A stretch of DNA of 47,091 nt from JBAYFX01 sp041666965 (GTDB lineage Bacteria; Patescibacteriota; Microgenomatia; UBA12405). This document shows positions 15,360-23,205 of this stretch, in pieces. Within the stretch, counting starts at the first letter, position 1, and every line of letters starts with the position of its first letter. The notes beneath the pieces are model-generated. The model ran no database searches and was not told the DNA's origin. It saw only the letters and a list, made by a program, of their open reading frames with translations. The stretch is taken from contig JBAYFX010000004.1 in the NCBI GenBank assembly GCA_041666965.1, positions 1-47,091 on the forward strand, given 5' to 3'. A program made the translations under genes and the position numbers.

Positions 15360-15424
15360 CACTGTAAAAATATAGTTTATGAAGCAAGAATAATTATTAA
15401 TAACGATGGAATTGAGTTCAAACA

Positions 15425-15449
15425 AGTATGTTCCAAATTGGAACATACT
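15425..15449. promoter_or_regulatory. Perfect 25 bp palindrome, possible operator
   Basis: Arms AGTATGTTCCAA and TTGGAACATACT are exact reverse complements around a single central base. It lies about 65 bp upstream of the wzt -10-like hexamer. No T run follows in the minus direction, so a terminator is unlikely; binding by a dimeric regulator is the simplest idea. Confidence 0.5.
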
Positions 15450-15633
15450 GAAATTTAATTTTGTTGAAGTATTCTTGTCTAGTTATTGTCACAATGATTT
15501 TACGTGGTAATTAACAGAAATAATTATTGACTGTAAGGATCACTTCTCAAAACCTTTTTTTAACAGCTATCTGGGATTTCCGGATAGTTGATCCATTATT
15601 TATTTTTTGTTTATTTTAACTAGAGCTAACTCT

Positions 15634-16434
15634 TTAGATGTTGTCCGCGAAGATTTTTTCGCGGGATTTGAAATAGGATAAGCCCAAAAGTAGGGTAAGA
15701 AGGGAAACTGCTAGGGCAATAAAAATAGATGTGTAGTTGGGTGCTCCCCCACCCAATACTGTTTGACGGTAGGCATTAATGATAACCGAAAGAGGATTGA
15801 GTTGGAAAAGGATTTTGTAACGGTCGGGTACCAAATCGGCAGGATATATAACCGGGGTTAAATACATCCAAAGAGTGAGAATTAAAGATAAAAGATATTG
15901 AATATCACGATAAATTAAATTGGAAGCGGCGAAGAAAAATGACAAGCCGAGAGTAAAGATTTGTTGAATTAAAAAGATGGGAATGACCCAGAGAATATTG
16001 GCGTTGATAGGAATTTGGAAGGCAACCATGTAACCAACCAAAATGATTAAAGCAAAAAGGAAGTCAACGATTTTGGCAATAACGGTGGCGATTACTAAAA
16101 TGGTTCGGGGAAAATAAACTTTGGTGATTAGTGAGGCAGAACCAACTAGGGCGTTTGAGGCGGACATTAAGGAGCTGGAAAAAAGATTCCAGGGAAGAAG
16201 GGCTACAAAGAGGAAGATGCTATAGGGAATGTTGGAGGTGGCATTAGTGGGAATGCGTAAGATTATGGAGAAGGCAAAACTCATGACCATCATCTGAGCC
16301 AGAGGATTTAAAATAACCCAGAAATAGCCTAAAATGGATTGTTTGTAGCGGGCTTTGACTTCGCGGCCAACCAGTTGAAACAGTAGTTGGCGCCACTTGA
16401 ATACGGCTTTAATCTCCTTAAATATTTCAGACAT
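15634..16434 (-). CDS. wzm: Polysaccharide ABC exporter permease (Wzm, ABC-2 type)
   Basis: 266 residues of the ABC-2 permease family. The N-terminal amphipathic segment FKWRQLLFQLVGREVKARYK is followed by QSILGYFWVILNPLAQMMVM, the hallmark start of Wzm/TagG/KpsM-type permeases. Five further hydrophobic segments follow, and a conserved LSLILTLWMYLTPVIYP segment near 180. The tail SREKIFADNI is typical for the family. With Wzt it would move undecaprenyl- or other lipid-linked glycan across the inner membrane. It is first in the minus-strand order wzm, gap, wzt, NYN. A TATACT hexamer lies 11 nt before the ATG, giving a leader of a few bases at most. Confidence 0.93.
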   Translation of the reverse strand: MSEIFKEIKAVFKWRQLLFQLVGREVKARYKQSILGYFWVILNPLAQMMVMSFAFSIILRIPTNATSNIPYSIFLFVALLPWNLFSSSLMSASNALVGSASLITKVYFPRTILVIATVIAKIVDFLFALIILVGYMVAFQIPINANILWVIPIFLIQQIFTLGLSFFFAASNLIYRDIQYLLSLILTLWMYLTPVIYPADLVPDRYKILFQLNPLSVIINAYRQTVLGGGAPNYTSIFIALAVSLLTLLLGLSYFKSREKIFADNI

Positions 16435-16445
16435 AGAATAGATAG

Positions 16446-16451
16446 AGTATA
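16446..16451 (-). promoter_or_regulatory. -10-like hexamer TATACT for wzm
   Basis: TATACT lies 11 nt before the wzm ATG at 16434, which implies a very short leader of about 4-5 nt. No -35 box is clear. Confidence 0.4.
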
Positions 16452-16501
16452 GAACATTGAGTTTAGAGTTGGGAGAGTATAAAGGAAAAGGGATATATGA
16501 T

Positions 16502-16530
16502 GAGATCCTTCGTTACACTCAGGATGACAG
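16502..16530. repeat. Palindromic interspersed repeat next to a promoter
   Basis: GAGATCCTTCG, a short centre, then CTCAGGATGAC. The outer arms match the subtype at 13031-13068 (GAGATACTTCG, CTCAGAATGACG), but the palindromic core is gone. The repeat ends 6 bp before the TATAAT box of the acyltransferase gene. Confidence 0.7.
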
Positions 16531-16536
16531 AGGGGA

Positions 16537-16542
16537 TATAAT
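16537..16542 (+). promoter_or_regulatory. -10 hexamer TATAAT, leaderless start for the acyltransferase gene
   Basis: A perfect TATAAT with a 6 nt gap (CAAAAA) before the ATG at 16549. The region where a -35 box would lie is occupied by the interspersed repeat. Confidence 0.65.
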
Positions 16543-16548
16543 CAAAAA

Positions 16549-17571
16549 ATGGAACAGAGGGAGTTAAGAACTGATTTAATTCGAGCAGTAAGTAGCGCGA
16601 CTGTGGTGCTACTTCACTCGACTTCAAAGATAATTAACAACTATCAAACCGTACCCCGCGAGAGTTTGTTGGCAGTGCTAATGGTATCAGGAATGACGCG
16701 GTGGGTAGTACCGGTGTTTTTAATGGTGTCTGGAGCAATATTTTTGGGAGGTAATTATAAATATGAGGGGGCAGTGATGTTTTGGAAAAAGAGACTAAGT
16801 AAAGTGTTAATACCAATAATATTTTGGAATTTGTTGTATTTTTTGGTGTTTATGAAAGATGGGAACGGGAATTTGCAGTGGGCCAAAGGATTGCGGGAGT
16901 TTTATACCGTCTCAGGAACTTATTATCACTTGTATTACATGATGGTGGCTTTGGGACTTTATGCGGTGACTCCCCTACTTAAAAAATGGCTGGAGTGGGT
17001 GGGAGACAAATGGTTTTGGTGGTGGATTGCGTGGGTAGCGGCGGCAAATTGGTACGCGGTGGCTTATAGTTGGTGGAACGTGCCTAAAATTATGTCCATT
17101 CCTTTGGTGTTTATTCCATATGTGGGTTACTACATAATGGGTGCCAAGATTTGGAAGGCGAGGGCCAACAAAAAATTATTACTAGGGCTAATGGTAAGTG
17201 CTGGAGTAGCGATTGCTTTGGCAAACTTTAATATTGTTTACCAATATGGGGTAACCATGAAGGGAGTGTTTTATCATGATAGGTTAACTCTTTTAGTATT
17301 GGTTCAAGCGGTAACCGTGTTTGTGGGTTTGATGGGGGTAACCAGATTTAAAAATAAACTAATAAGTGAGATTGCCAGCTGTAGTTTTGGCATATACTTA
17401 GTTCACCCACTAATTACTGATGGACTTTTAAGAGGCAGGACTTACCGGGGGGGACCGGTAGGCACACTGTTGTGGCTAATTGGCTTTTGGCTGGTGGCGT
17501 GGTTGGTTAGTTTTGGAATTATTCAAATTATCAAAAGAATACCGGGTGTGAAGGTTGTAGTGGGTAACTAA
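16549..17571 (+). CDS. Acyltransferase-3 family membrane protein
   Basis: 340 residues. It begins REMR-like (ELRTDLIRAVSSATVVLLHS) with the conserved Arg and the His at 23 that mark the acyltransferase-3 (OafA/YrhL, NodX) family, followed by about ten membrane segments, RWVVPVFLMVSGAIFLGG near 63 and a C-terminal CSFGIYLVHPLI. Members move acetyl or other acyl groups from the cytoplasm onto extracytoplasmic glycans. It lies between the wzm gene and a convergent methyltransferase whose stop codon overlaps its own (CTAA, 17568-17571). The ATG directly follows a perfect TATAAT. Confidence 0.88.
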   Translation: MEQRELRTDLIRAVSSATVVLLHSTSKIINNYQTVPRESLLAVLMVSGMTRWVVPVFLMVSGAIFLGGNYKYEGAVMFWKKRLSKVLIPIIFWNLLYFLVFMKDGNGNLQWAKGLREFYTVSGTYYHLYYMMVALGLYAVTPLLKKWLEWVGDKWFWWWIAWVAAANWYAVAYSWWNVPKIMSIPLVFIPYVGYYIMGAKIWKARANKKLLLGLMVSAGVAIALANFNIVYQYGVTMKGVFYHDRLTLLVLVQAVTVFVGLMGVTRFKNKLISEIASCSFGIYLVHPLITDGLLRGRTYRGGPVGTLLWLIGFWLVAWLVSFGIIQIIKRIPGVKVVVGN

Positions 17572-18380
17572 GGGCGGGAGAGGCTGAAGGTTAGAGTTTG
17601 GTTGTCAAAAAGAGTTAGTAGTGGCCAGAGAGGAAGTAAGAGCGGTGAGGCGCGCCGTAGGCCCCAAAAGAGCGCCAGGGGGAACTCATGGGTGTGGTTT
17701 TGAAAACTGATTGAGTGGGGGGCGGGAGATAGCTTAGAAGCAAGAAAGGAAAGGCAGAGAGGGTTGGGGAGGATTACGTGGCGGGGAGCATCCAGATGAA
17801 ACCAATAACGCTTGGTTAAACTGAAACCCAGACTCTGACTATTGGGAACATTGATTACCAGCCGGCCACTAGGCGCTAAAAGAGAATAGGCTTTGGTTAG
17901 GGCTTGGGCAGGATTTAAAAAATGCTCCAAGCTATGATTCATAATAATAAAATCAAAATTTTGAGTAAACGGATGGGTTAGAAAATCGGCTTTAATGGAC
18001 TTAATACCCTTAAAAGTGAGGGGGTTTAAGTCAATACCGGTTTTGAGGTGTTGTGCGGGAATGGATTTTAAAAAGGCCAAATCACCACAGCCGATGTCTA
18101 AAACACGTAGGGGTTTGGAGCCAAAAAGAAAGGGGTATTTGCGGGGAAGCAGAAAATGGTTAAAGCGAATTAGTAGTTTTTCAATAAACCCCGGGTGATG
18201 AAAGTAGAAATTGGTGTAGTAGGAGGATAAATTGACGTTTTTTAGATTTGGATAGACGGCACTACATTTGAGGCAACGGTAAATATCAAAGGTAACGGGA
18301 GACTGAAGATGACGGCCGTGAGTTTGGGGGGCAGAAAATAGAAATTTGGAACTAGTAAAGCTACAGCTTGGACAAGTCAT
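17568..18380 (-). CDS. Class I SAM methyltransferase with an N-terminal zinc-binding motif
   Basis: 270 residues. The N-terminus carries CPSC (Cys 3 and 6) and CLKC (Cys 36 and 39), a small zinc ribbon often seen in sugar C-methyltransferase relatives. A Methyltransf_23-type domain follows: LRVLDIGCGDLAFLKS near 90 binds SAM, LKTGIDLNP is the acidic strand, and FIIMNHSLEHFLNPAQAL near 143 the post-motif. The C-terminal FHLDAPRHVILPNP motif is typical of this family. The substrate is probably a sugar nucleotide or lipid-linked sugar, from context. It overlaps the upstream radical SAM gene by a single base, so the two are likely co-translated. Confidence 0.87.
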   Translation of the reverse strand: MTCPSCSFTSSKFLFSAPQTHGRHLQSPVTFDIYRCLKCSAVYPNLKNVNLSSYYTNFYFHHPGFIEKLLIRFNHFLLPRKYPFLFGSKPLRVLDIGCGDLAFLKSIPAQHLKTGIDLNPLTFKGIKSIKADFLTHPFTQNFDFIIMNHSLEHFLNPAQALTKAYSLLAPSGRLVINVPNSQSLGFSLTKRYWFHLDAPRHVILPNPLCLSFLASKLSPAPHSISFQNHTHEFPLALFWGLRRASPLLLPLWPLLTLFDNQTLTFSLSRP

Positions 18381-19903
18381 TAACCTAACCTTAACTTAAG
18401 ATTTAAAAACTCCAAAACTAAAGACTTAAAACCTGACAGATAACTGGAAAGGCGGCCCGAGTGAAGTAATAGTTTTAAATAGCGCAAGCTAAGATGAAAA
18501 CTAAGATATGGAAGTATGGGGTTGAGAGTGCGGGTGTGAAAGTTGGCCCATGTAGAAAGATCGACCGAGTGGTTGGCGAAAAGATATTTGGAGGGTTCGG
18601 AGGTGATGTGATCTGAACCATGGGTAAGATTGGGGTAATCGGTTTTGGTAAAAAGGTGGGCGCGGGTAACGTAAATATCGGTACCCGGATAGGGGGTAAA
18701 CACATTTAGGCTGACTACTTCTGGCTTAAGACGGCGGTTAAAGTTTAAAATGTCGGTTAAGTCCGTTTCGGTTTCGCCGGGGAGATTGACCAGGTAGTTA
18801 GCAAAGGTGCGAATGTGGTAGCGGTGGCAAAGTTTGAAAATGGTTTCAACCATTTCAATAGATTGGCCTTTTTGGATGGCTTTAAGGCTATCGTTTGAGC
18901 CTCTTTCAACACCGAAATCAATTTGAATACAACCTGAGGCGGCCATACGTTTTATTAAATCTTCGTTTAAGGTAGAAACTTTTGAGGAGCAACCCCAAAC
19001 AATGGAGTTTTTGTAGTGGGAAGAAAGTAGGTTACAGAATTTGGTGACATTATCTTTATTGATGGTGAAAAGATCGTCAATAAAATAAAAAGAGTCTATT
19101 TTGTATTTATCTTTTAGTAATTTAATTTCGGAGAATAAGCTAACGGCAGAGCGGACGCGGGTGTAAGAACCGCCACCGTTGTGGCTCCGAAGGTGCTTGG
19201 CTACACAAAAAGTACAGGAGGACGGGCAACCACGGGTAGCCAATAAATAAAAACTGCGTAAATAACAGCCGCGAATTGAGTAGGGAGAAGCGGACGTGTA
19301 ATAATCCATATCAATTAAGTGGTAGGCTGAGGAGTAAAGGGAATCAAGATCGGTAACAAGCGGGCGCAGTGGATTGACAATAAAACCGGGTTTTCGGGAA
19401 GATTTATAGGCAATACCCAAACATTTTTTCCAGTTTGTGCTGGATAGCAGATGGTTAACTAATTCAAGCAATGTTGCCTCCCCTTCTCCAACAACCTCAC
19501 AATCTATGGGACTATTAGGTTCACATAAAAGTTGGCCGGTAAATAGTGTAGGATGGATGCCGCCAACCACAATAAACACTTTGGGGTTAATTTGTTTTAT
19601 TTTCTTAGCCAAAGTGAGGACCTCAAAATATTCAGGGGTGTAGCAAGTGATACCAACAACGGGACTTGGGTTATTTTGATATTTAGTTAGTATTTGAGCT
19701 TCAACTGAGGTAAGTTGACTTTGATAATTTGAGAGGAAGGACTTATTTTTAACAATTGTGTTGGGAGTTATGTCAATAATTTGGGTAGAAACTTGGTTTT
19801 TTAACAAGTAGCCAGCAAGCGAAAGCAAGGCCATGGGAGGGCGGAAATGATTGAAGCTGCGGGAAGGAGGAGAAAGAAGTGTTACTGAGGCTACTGAGGA
19901 CAT
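18380..19903 (-). CDS. B12-binding radical SAM protein
   Basis: 507 residues. Residues 1-160 are a cobalamin-binding-like Rossmann domain (VTLLSPPSRSFNHFRPPMAL, VVGITCYTPEYFE, IVVGGIHPTLFTGQLL, VVGEGEATLLELV). Residues about 215-420 are the radical SAM barrel with the iron-sulfur motif RGCPSSCTFC (Cys 226, 230, 233), then SFYFIDDLFTIN and FGVERGSNDSLKAIQKG. Members of this class methylate or rearrange unreactive carbons; the substrate is unknown. The partner methyltransferase starts at its stop codon. TAAAAT lies 6 nt before the ATG. Confidence 0.9.
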   Translation of the reverse strand: MSSVASVTLLSPPSRSFNHFRPPMALLSLAGYLLKNQVSTQIIDITPNTIVKNKSFLSNYQSQLTSVEAQILTKYQNNPSPVVGITCYTPEYFEVLTLAKKIKQINPKVFIVVGGIHPTLFTGQLLCEPNSPIDCEVVGEGEATLLELVNHLLSSTNWKKCLGIAYKSSRKPGFIVNPLRPLVTDLDSLYSSAYHLIDMDYYTSASPYSIRGCYLRSFYLLATRGCPSSCTFCVAKHLRSHNGGGSYTRVRSAVSLFSEIKLLKDKYKIDSFYFIDDLFTINKDNVTKFCNLLSSHYKNSIVWGCSSKVSTLNEDLIKRMAASGCIQIDFGVERGSNDSLKAIQKGQSIEMVETIFKLCHRYHIRTFANYLVNLPGETETDLTDILNFNRRLKPEVVSLNVFTPYPGTDIYVTRAHLFTKTDYPNLTHGSDHITSEPSKYLFANHSVDLSTWANFHTRTLNPILPYLSFHLSLRYLKLLLHSGRLSSYLSGFKSLVLEFLNLKLRLG

Positions 19904-19909
19904 GTATTT

Positions 19910-19915
19910 ATTTTA
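19910..19915 (-). promoter_or_regulatory. -10-like hexamer TAAAAT for the radical SAM gene
   Basis: TAAAAT with a 6 nt gap (AAATAC) before the ATG at 19903. Confidence 0.5.
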
Positions 19916-19985
19916 GCCAAAATTAGGGGGAATAGAAACTAACGGGAAAATGTTTTAGCTGTTGAAGGTAGTAAGGGTAGGTTGT

Positions 19986-19991
19986 TAAAAT
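19986..19991 (+). promoter_or_regulatory. -10-like hexamer TAAAAT for the TMTC-like gene
   Basis: TAAAAT with a 5 nt gap (GAAAC) before the GTG start at 19997. It supports the GTG, since the nearby ATG at 19990 is out of frame. Confidence 0.5.
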
Positions 19992-19996
19992 GAAAC

Positions 19997-21721
19997 GTGT
20001 CTCAAAAGAAATTAAAAAAGATTAAAAAGATTGTAACCGAAGAAAAAAGAGTATTAGAAACAAATGATTTGGGAAGCATTTTAGGTGAGGGAGGCTTAAT
20101 CCAAATTGTTAAGACTAACTGGATGTGGATTTTGGGGATTATGGCCTTGGCAGTACTCACCTTTGTAAACGGAATGAAGGGTGACTTTGTGTCAGACGAT
20201 TATGCCTCAATAACTCAATTTCCACGGATCGGAGATTTTGGATTTATGGTTAAGAATACCGCTACATTTGTAAACTATTTAGTTTATAGCGCTTTTGGAA
20301 ATGGAGTAAGCGCTCCTTATCATTGGGCTAGTATGGTTTTTTATTTAATTGACTTGGTACTTATTTTTAGCCTGGGTTGGAAAATCAGTAGAAGCAGATT
20401 TATCGCTGTGGTGGGGACACTGATTTTTGCAGTTCATCCAATTCATGCGGAGGCAGTAAGCTGGATCTCGGGACGAATTTACTTAATATTGGCAATGTAT
20501 ATTTTGATGTCTTTTTGGATGTTTATTAGGTTTTTAGAAACACATAAATGGGGGTATTTGGTGGGTGTATTTGGGACGTTTTTACTAGGTTTTTTGACCG
20601 ATAAGCCGCGGCCATTTACTATAATACTTTTGGTAATTTTGTTTTTGGTATTTATTGGAAAGAAAAACGTTAAGATTAGTTGGACAAAATTAATTTTGGG
20701 AACTTTAGGAGTGGGTATTGTAGGAATTTTGGTGGCTTACCCCTATGTTATGACCCGAATTGAAGCAGTTAACGGCGGGATTAATAGTAGTGGTTCAGTG
20801 TTTTATAATCCGTTTTTTCAGTATCCTACCGGTTTTTCTAAATACTTACAGTTACTGTTGGCGCCGGTTGATCTGACTTTGTACCACACCATGTACGTAT
20901 TTCCCATTTGGCTTAACTGGGCAATAATACTGAGTTTTGGATCATTAATTGTTTATTTTTATTTTAAAAACAAACAAATCTTTTTTTGGTTAAGTTTTAT
21001 GGTGTTGGCCATAATGCCTTCAATGGCACCGATTAAAGTAAGTTGGTTGGTAGCCGAGCGATATGCGTTTTTAGGAAGTGTCGGCTTTTGTATGTTTTTG
21101 GCGACGTTAGCTCAGATGGGAGCTAAGGTAATGGGAAAGTATATTACCTATGTGTTTATAGTGTTAGTGGTGGGCTTTTTTGGACTTAGGAGCTATTACC
21201 GCAATATTGACTGGAAGACTAATCACTTATTGTGGGTTAATACTTGCCAAGTATCTCCCAACTCACACAATGCCTGGAATAACATTGGAGACGACTATGA
21301 CAAATTGAAAGATTATCCTAATGCGATTAAAGGTTTTACTCAGTCTGTTTTAGTAAAACCAAACTATGCTGATGCTTATCACAATCGGGCAAATATTTTA
21401 TTTAAGACCGGACGTTTGGATTTGGCTCGCGAAATGTATGAGACAGGCTTAAGGTTTTCGCCAGGTTTGTATCAGAGTTATATCAGCTTGGTTCAGATTG
21501 ATTTAATGGAAAAGAGAGGCCAAGATGCGCTTGGACATTTGGAGGGTATGGTTAAAATTGAGCCAAATAACCCGCAAACTTGGTATGTGGCTTCAATAGT
21601 TTTTGAAAATTTGGGAGATAGAGCAAAAGCACTTGAGGCTACAAATAAAGCTCTAACAATTGATGCTAATTTTGGACCAGCTAGGGAGATGTATATGAAA
21701 TTGAGCGAACCTCAAAAATGA
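19997..21721 (+). CDS. TMTC-like GT-C membrane protein with C-terminal TPRs
   Basis: 574 residues. A basic, charged N-terminus (MSQKKLKKIKKI) precedes a membrane body from about 42 to 405. The first extracytoplasmic loop holds GDFVSDDYASI (Asp 67, Asp 68), the acidic pair expected at the GT-C active site, and a following segment reads FAVHPIHAEAVSWISGR, the signature of TMTC-type O-mannosyltransferases and related bacterial proteins. Residues about 420-565 are tetratricopeptide repeats (AWNNIGDDYDKLKDYPNAI, AYHNRANILFKTGRLDLA, and two more). It would transfer a sugar from a polyprenyl phosphate to protein or glycan outside the cell; the sugar is unknown. The start is GTG, 5 nt after TAAAAT. 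Confidence 0.8.
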   Translation: MSQKKLKKIKKIVTEEKRVLETNDLGSILGEGGLIQIVKTNWMWILGIMALAVLTFVNGMKGDFVSDDYASITQFPRIGDFGFMVKNTATFVNYLVYSAFGNGVSAPYHWASMVFYLIDLVLIFSLGWKISRSRFIAVVGTLIFAVHPIHAEAVSWISGRIYLILAMYILMSFWMFIRFLETHKWGYLVGVFGTFLLGFLTDKPRPFTIILLVILFLVFIGKKNVKISWTKLILGTLGVGIVGILVAYPYVMTRIEAVNGGINSSGSVFYNPFFQYPTGFSKYLQLLLAPVDLTLYHTMYVFPIWLNWAIILSFGSLIVYFYFKNKQIFFWLSFMVLAIMPSMAPIKVSWLVAERYAFLGSVGFCMFLATLAQMGAKVMGKYITYVFIVLVVGFFGLRSYYRNIDWKTNHLLWVNTCQVSPNSHNAWNNIGDDYDKLKDYPNAIKGFTQSVLVKPNYADAYHNRANILFKTGRLDLAREMYETGLRFSPGLYQSYISLVQIDLMEKRGQDALGHLEGMVKIEPNNPQTWYVASIVFENLGDRAKALEATNKALTIDANFGPAREMYMKLSEPQK

Positions 21722-23205
21722 AAGTAGTGTTGCTAACGACACCGGTGACGGTATATGGAAGTGGAATAATTAAACCAATGATTCCACTGGGGTTGATGTA
21801 TATAGGGGCGTATTTAAGGCAAAAAGATATTGAAGTTAAGATTGTTGATATATTGGCGCTGGGAATTGGAAGAGTAGTAAAACATAGGGAAGGAAGAAGA
21901 TATGGATTATCAAATGCCCAAATAGCTAAACTGATTAGAAAGGAAAAACCGGAGTGGGTAGGAATTAGTAATATGTTTACGGCTTATAGGCGGGACGCTA
22001 TTGAGCTTTCAGAGGTAATAAAAGAAGTTGATTCTAAAATCAAAATAGTAGTGGGAGGGGCCCATGTGAGCATTGACCCGGAAGCAGTCCTTGAGGAAGG
22101 CAAAAACTTTGATATAGCTGTAGTGGGTGAGGGAGAATTAACTTTTGAGGAATTAGTAAGCGGTCAGAGGCTAAGTGATGTGGCGGGGATATGTTATCGA
22201 AGGGGCAGAAAAATTGTTAGAAACAAATCCAGAGAATTAATTAGAGATTTGGACCAGTTGCCGTTTCCGGCATGGGAGTTGATTGACACAAAACGTTATT
22301 TAATTGGCGGACCGTTTAATAAGAAATATCCGGTGTACCCCATGATTAGTTCTAGAGGGTGCCCTAACCATTGTTTATATTGCTCAATTCATTCACTGTG
22401 GCAGCATAAGTGGCGAGGAAGAAGCGCAAAAAATGTGGTGGACGAGATTGAGTACTACCGTAAACAATTTGGGGTGGAGGAAGTGTCGTTTCAAGATGAC
22501 AGCATGTCGGTAAACAAAAAAAGAATGGAAGAAATTTGTGACGAAATTATTGCCCGAAAATTAAAAGTAGAATGGACAACTCCAAACGGTATTGCTCATT
22601 GGACACTAACAAAACCTCTACTTAAAAAGATGAAACAATCAGGTTGCTACCGAATTACTTTTGGAATTGAGTCGGGTGACCCGGAAACAAGAAGGTGGGT
22701 GGGGAAACCATTTAGCTTAGAACAGGCCAAAGAATTAACCCAATATGCTAATAAAATAGGTATGTGGACGCTCTCGACTAACATTATTGGTTTTCCATAT
22801 GACACGGAAAAAGAAATATTAAACACGGCTAAGTTTGCCCTAGACTCCGGGGTAGATCAGGCTTTTTTTTATATTTTGGGACCACGGCCTGGCACACCCA
22901 TTTATGAGATTTTTAAAAAAGAAGGTTGGTTAATGAAGGATGAAAATTTACTGTTTTCGGAAGATGTGGCCTGTCGAACAAAGTATTTTACCGGCCAAGA
23001 GATTGTGACCTGGCAAAAAAAGCTGTACCAGGATTTTTACAAACAAAGATGGTTAAATTTAGGAGCAGTTAGCCGAGTATTTAACAAAATAAAAAACTGG
23101 GAGGACGCTAAATATATTTGGAAAATCGGGAAACACGGAATTAAGCTAATTAACAATATTTGGTTTGGCCAAAGAGTTGTTAGCTCAAAGACGCTGCGGG
23201 TTTAG
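21718..23205 (+). CDS. B12-binding radical SAM protein
   Basis: 495 residues. The cobalamin-binding-like domain covers about 1-150 (VVLLTTPVTVYGSGIIKPMI, PLGLMYIGAYL, VDILALG, IVVGGAHVSIDPEAVL, VVGEGELTFEELV). The radical SAM domain follows from about 205 with SSRGCPNHCLYCSIHSLW (Cys 215, 219, 222), VSFQDDSMSVNKKRME and ITFGIESGDPETRRWVGK. The C-terminal ninety residues are helical and basic. It overlaps the TMTC-like gene as ATGA, so the two form one unit. Its 3' end overlaps the convergent GT2 gene by 26 bp. The substrate is unknown; the operon context points to the lipid carrier or glycan used by the membrane glycosyltransferase. Confidence 0.9.
   Translation: MKVVLLTTPVTVYGSGIIKPMIPLGLMYIGAYLRQKDIEVKIVDILALGIGRVVKHREGRRYGLSNAQIAKLIRKEKPEWVGISNMFTAYRRDAIELSEVIKEVDSKIKIVVGGAHVSIDPEAVLEEGKNFDIAVVGEGELTFEELVSGQRLSDVAGICYRRGRKIVRNKSRELIRDLDQLPFPAWELIDTKRYLIGGPFNKKYPVYPMISSRGCPNHCLYCSIHSLWQHKWRGRSAKNVVDEIEYYRKQFGVEEVSFQDDSMSVNKKRMEEICDEIIARKLKVEWTTPNGIAHWTLTKPLLKKMKQSGCYRITFGIESGDPETRRWVGKPFSLEQAKELTQYANKIGMWTLSTNIIGFPYDTEKEILNTAKFALDSGVDQAFFYILGPRPGTPIYEIFKKEGWLMKDENLLFSEDVACRTKYFTGQEIVTWQKKLYQDFYKQRWLNLGAVSRVFNKIKNWEDAKYIWKIGKHGIKLINNIWFGQRVVSSKTLRV

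Larger units (their letters stand above)
15348..15633. other. 286 bp gap between wzm and wzt with two dyad structures
   Basis: No gene or tRNA is seen here. The gap holds the wzt -10-like hexamer, a perfect 25 bp palindrome (15425-15449) and a GU-tolerant hairpin (15564-15590: CAGCTATCTGG, loop GATTT, CCGGATAGTTG). It is the longest non-coding stretch in this otherwise packed window, and it lies within what is normally a tight wzm-wzt gene pair. Confidence 0.7.

Noticed and set aside
15348..15633. tRNA or small gene in the largest gap
   Set aside because: No cloverleaf with a T-loop GTTCRA pattern and CCA end was found, and no frame with coding character.
19990..20025. A 12-codon reading frame (ATG to TAA) overlapping the GTG start of the TMTC-like gene
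   Set aside because: A leader peptide is possible, but there is no ribosome binding site, attenuator or repeated codon to support it. The -10-like hexamer places the transcript start after this ATG.
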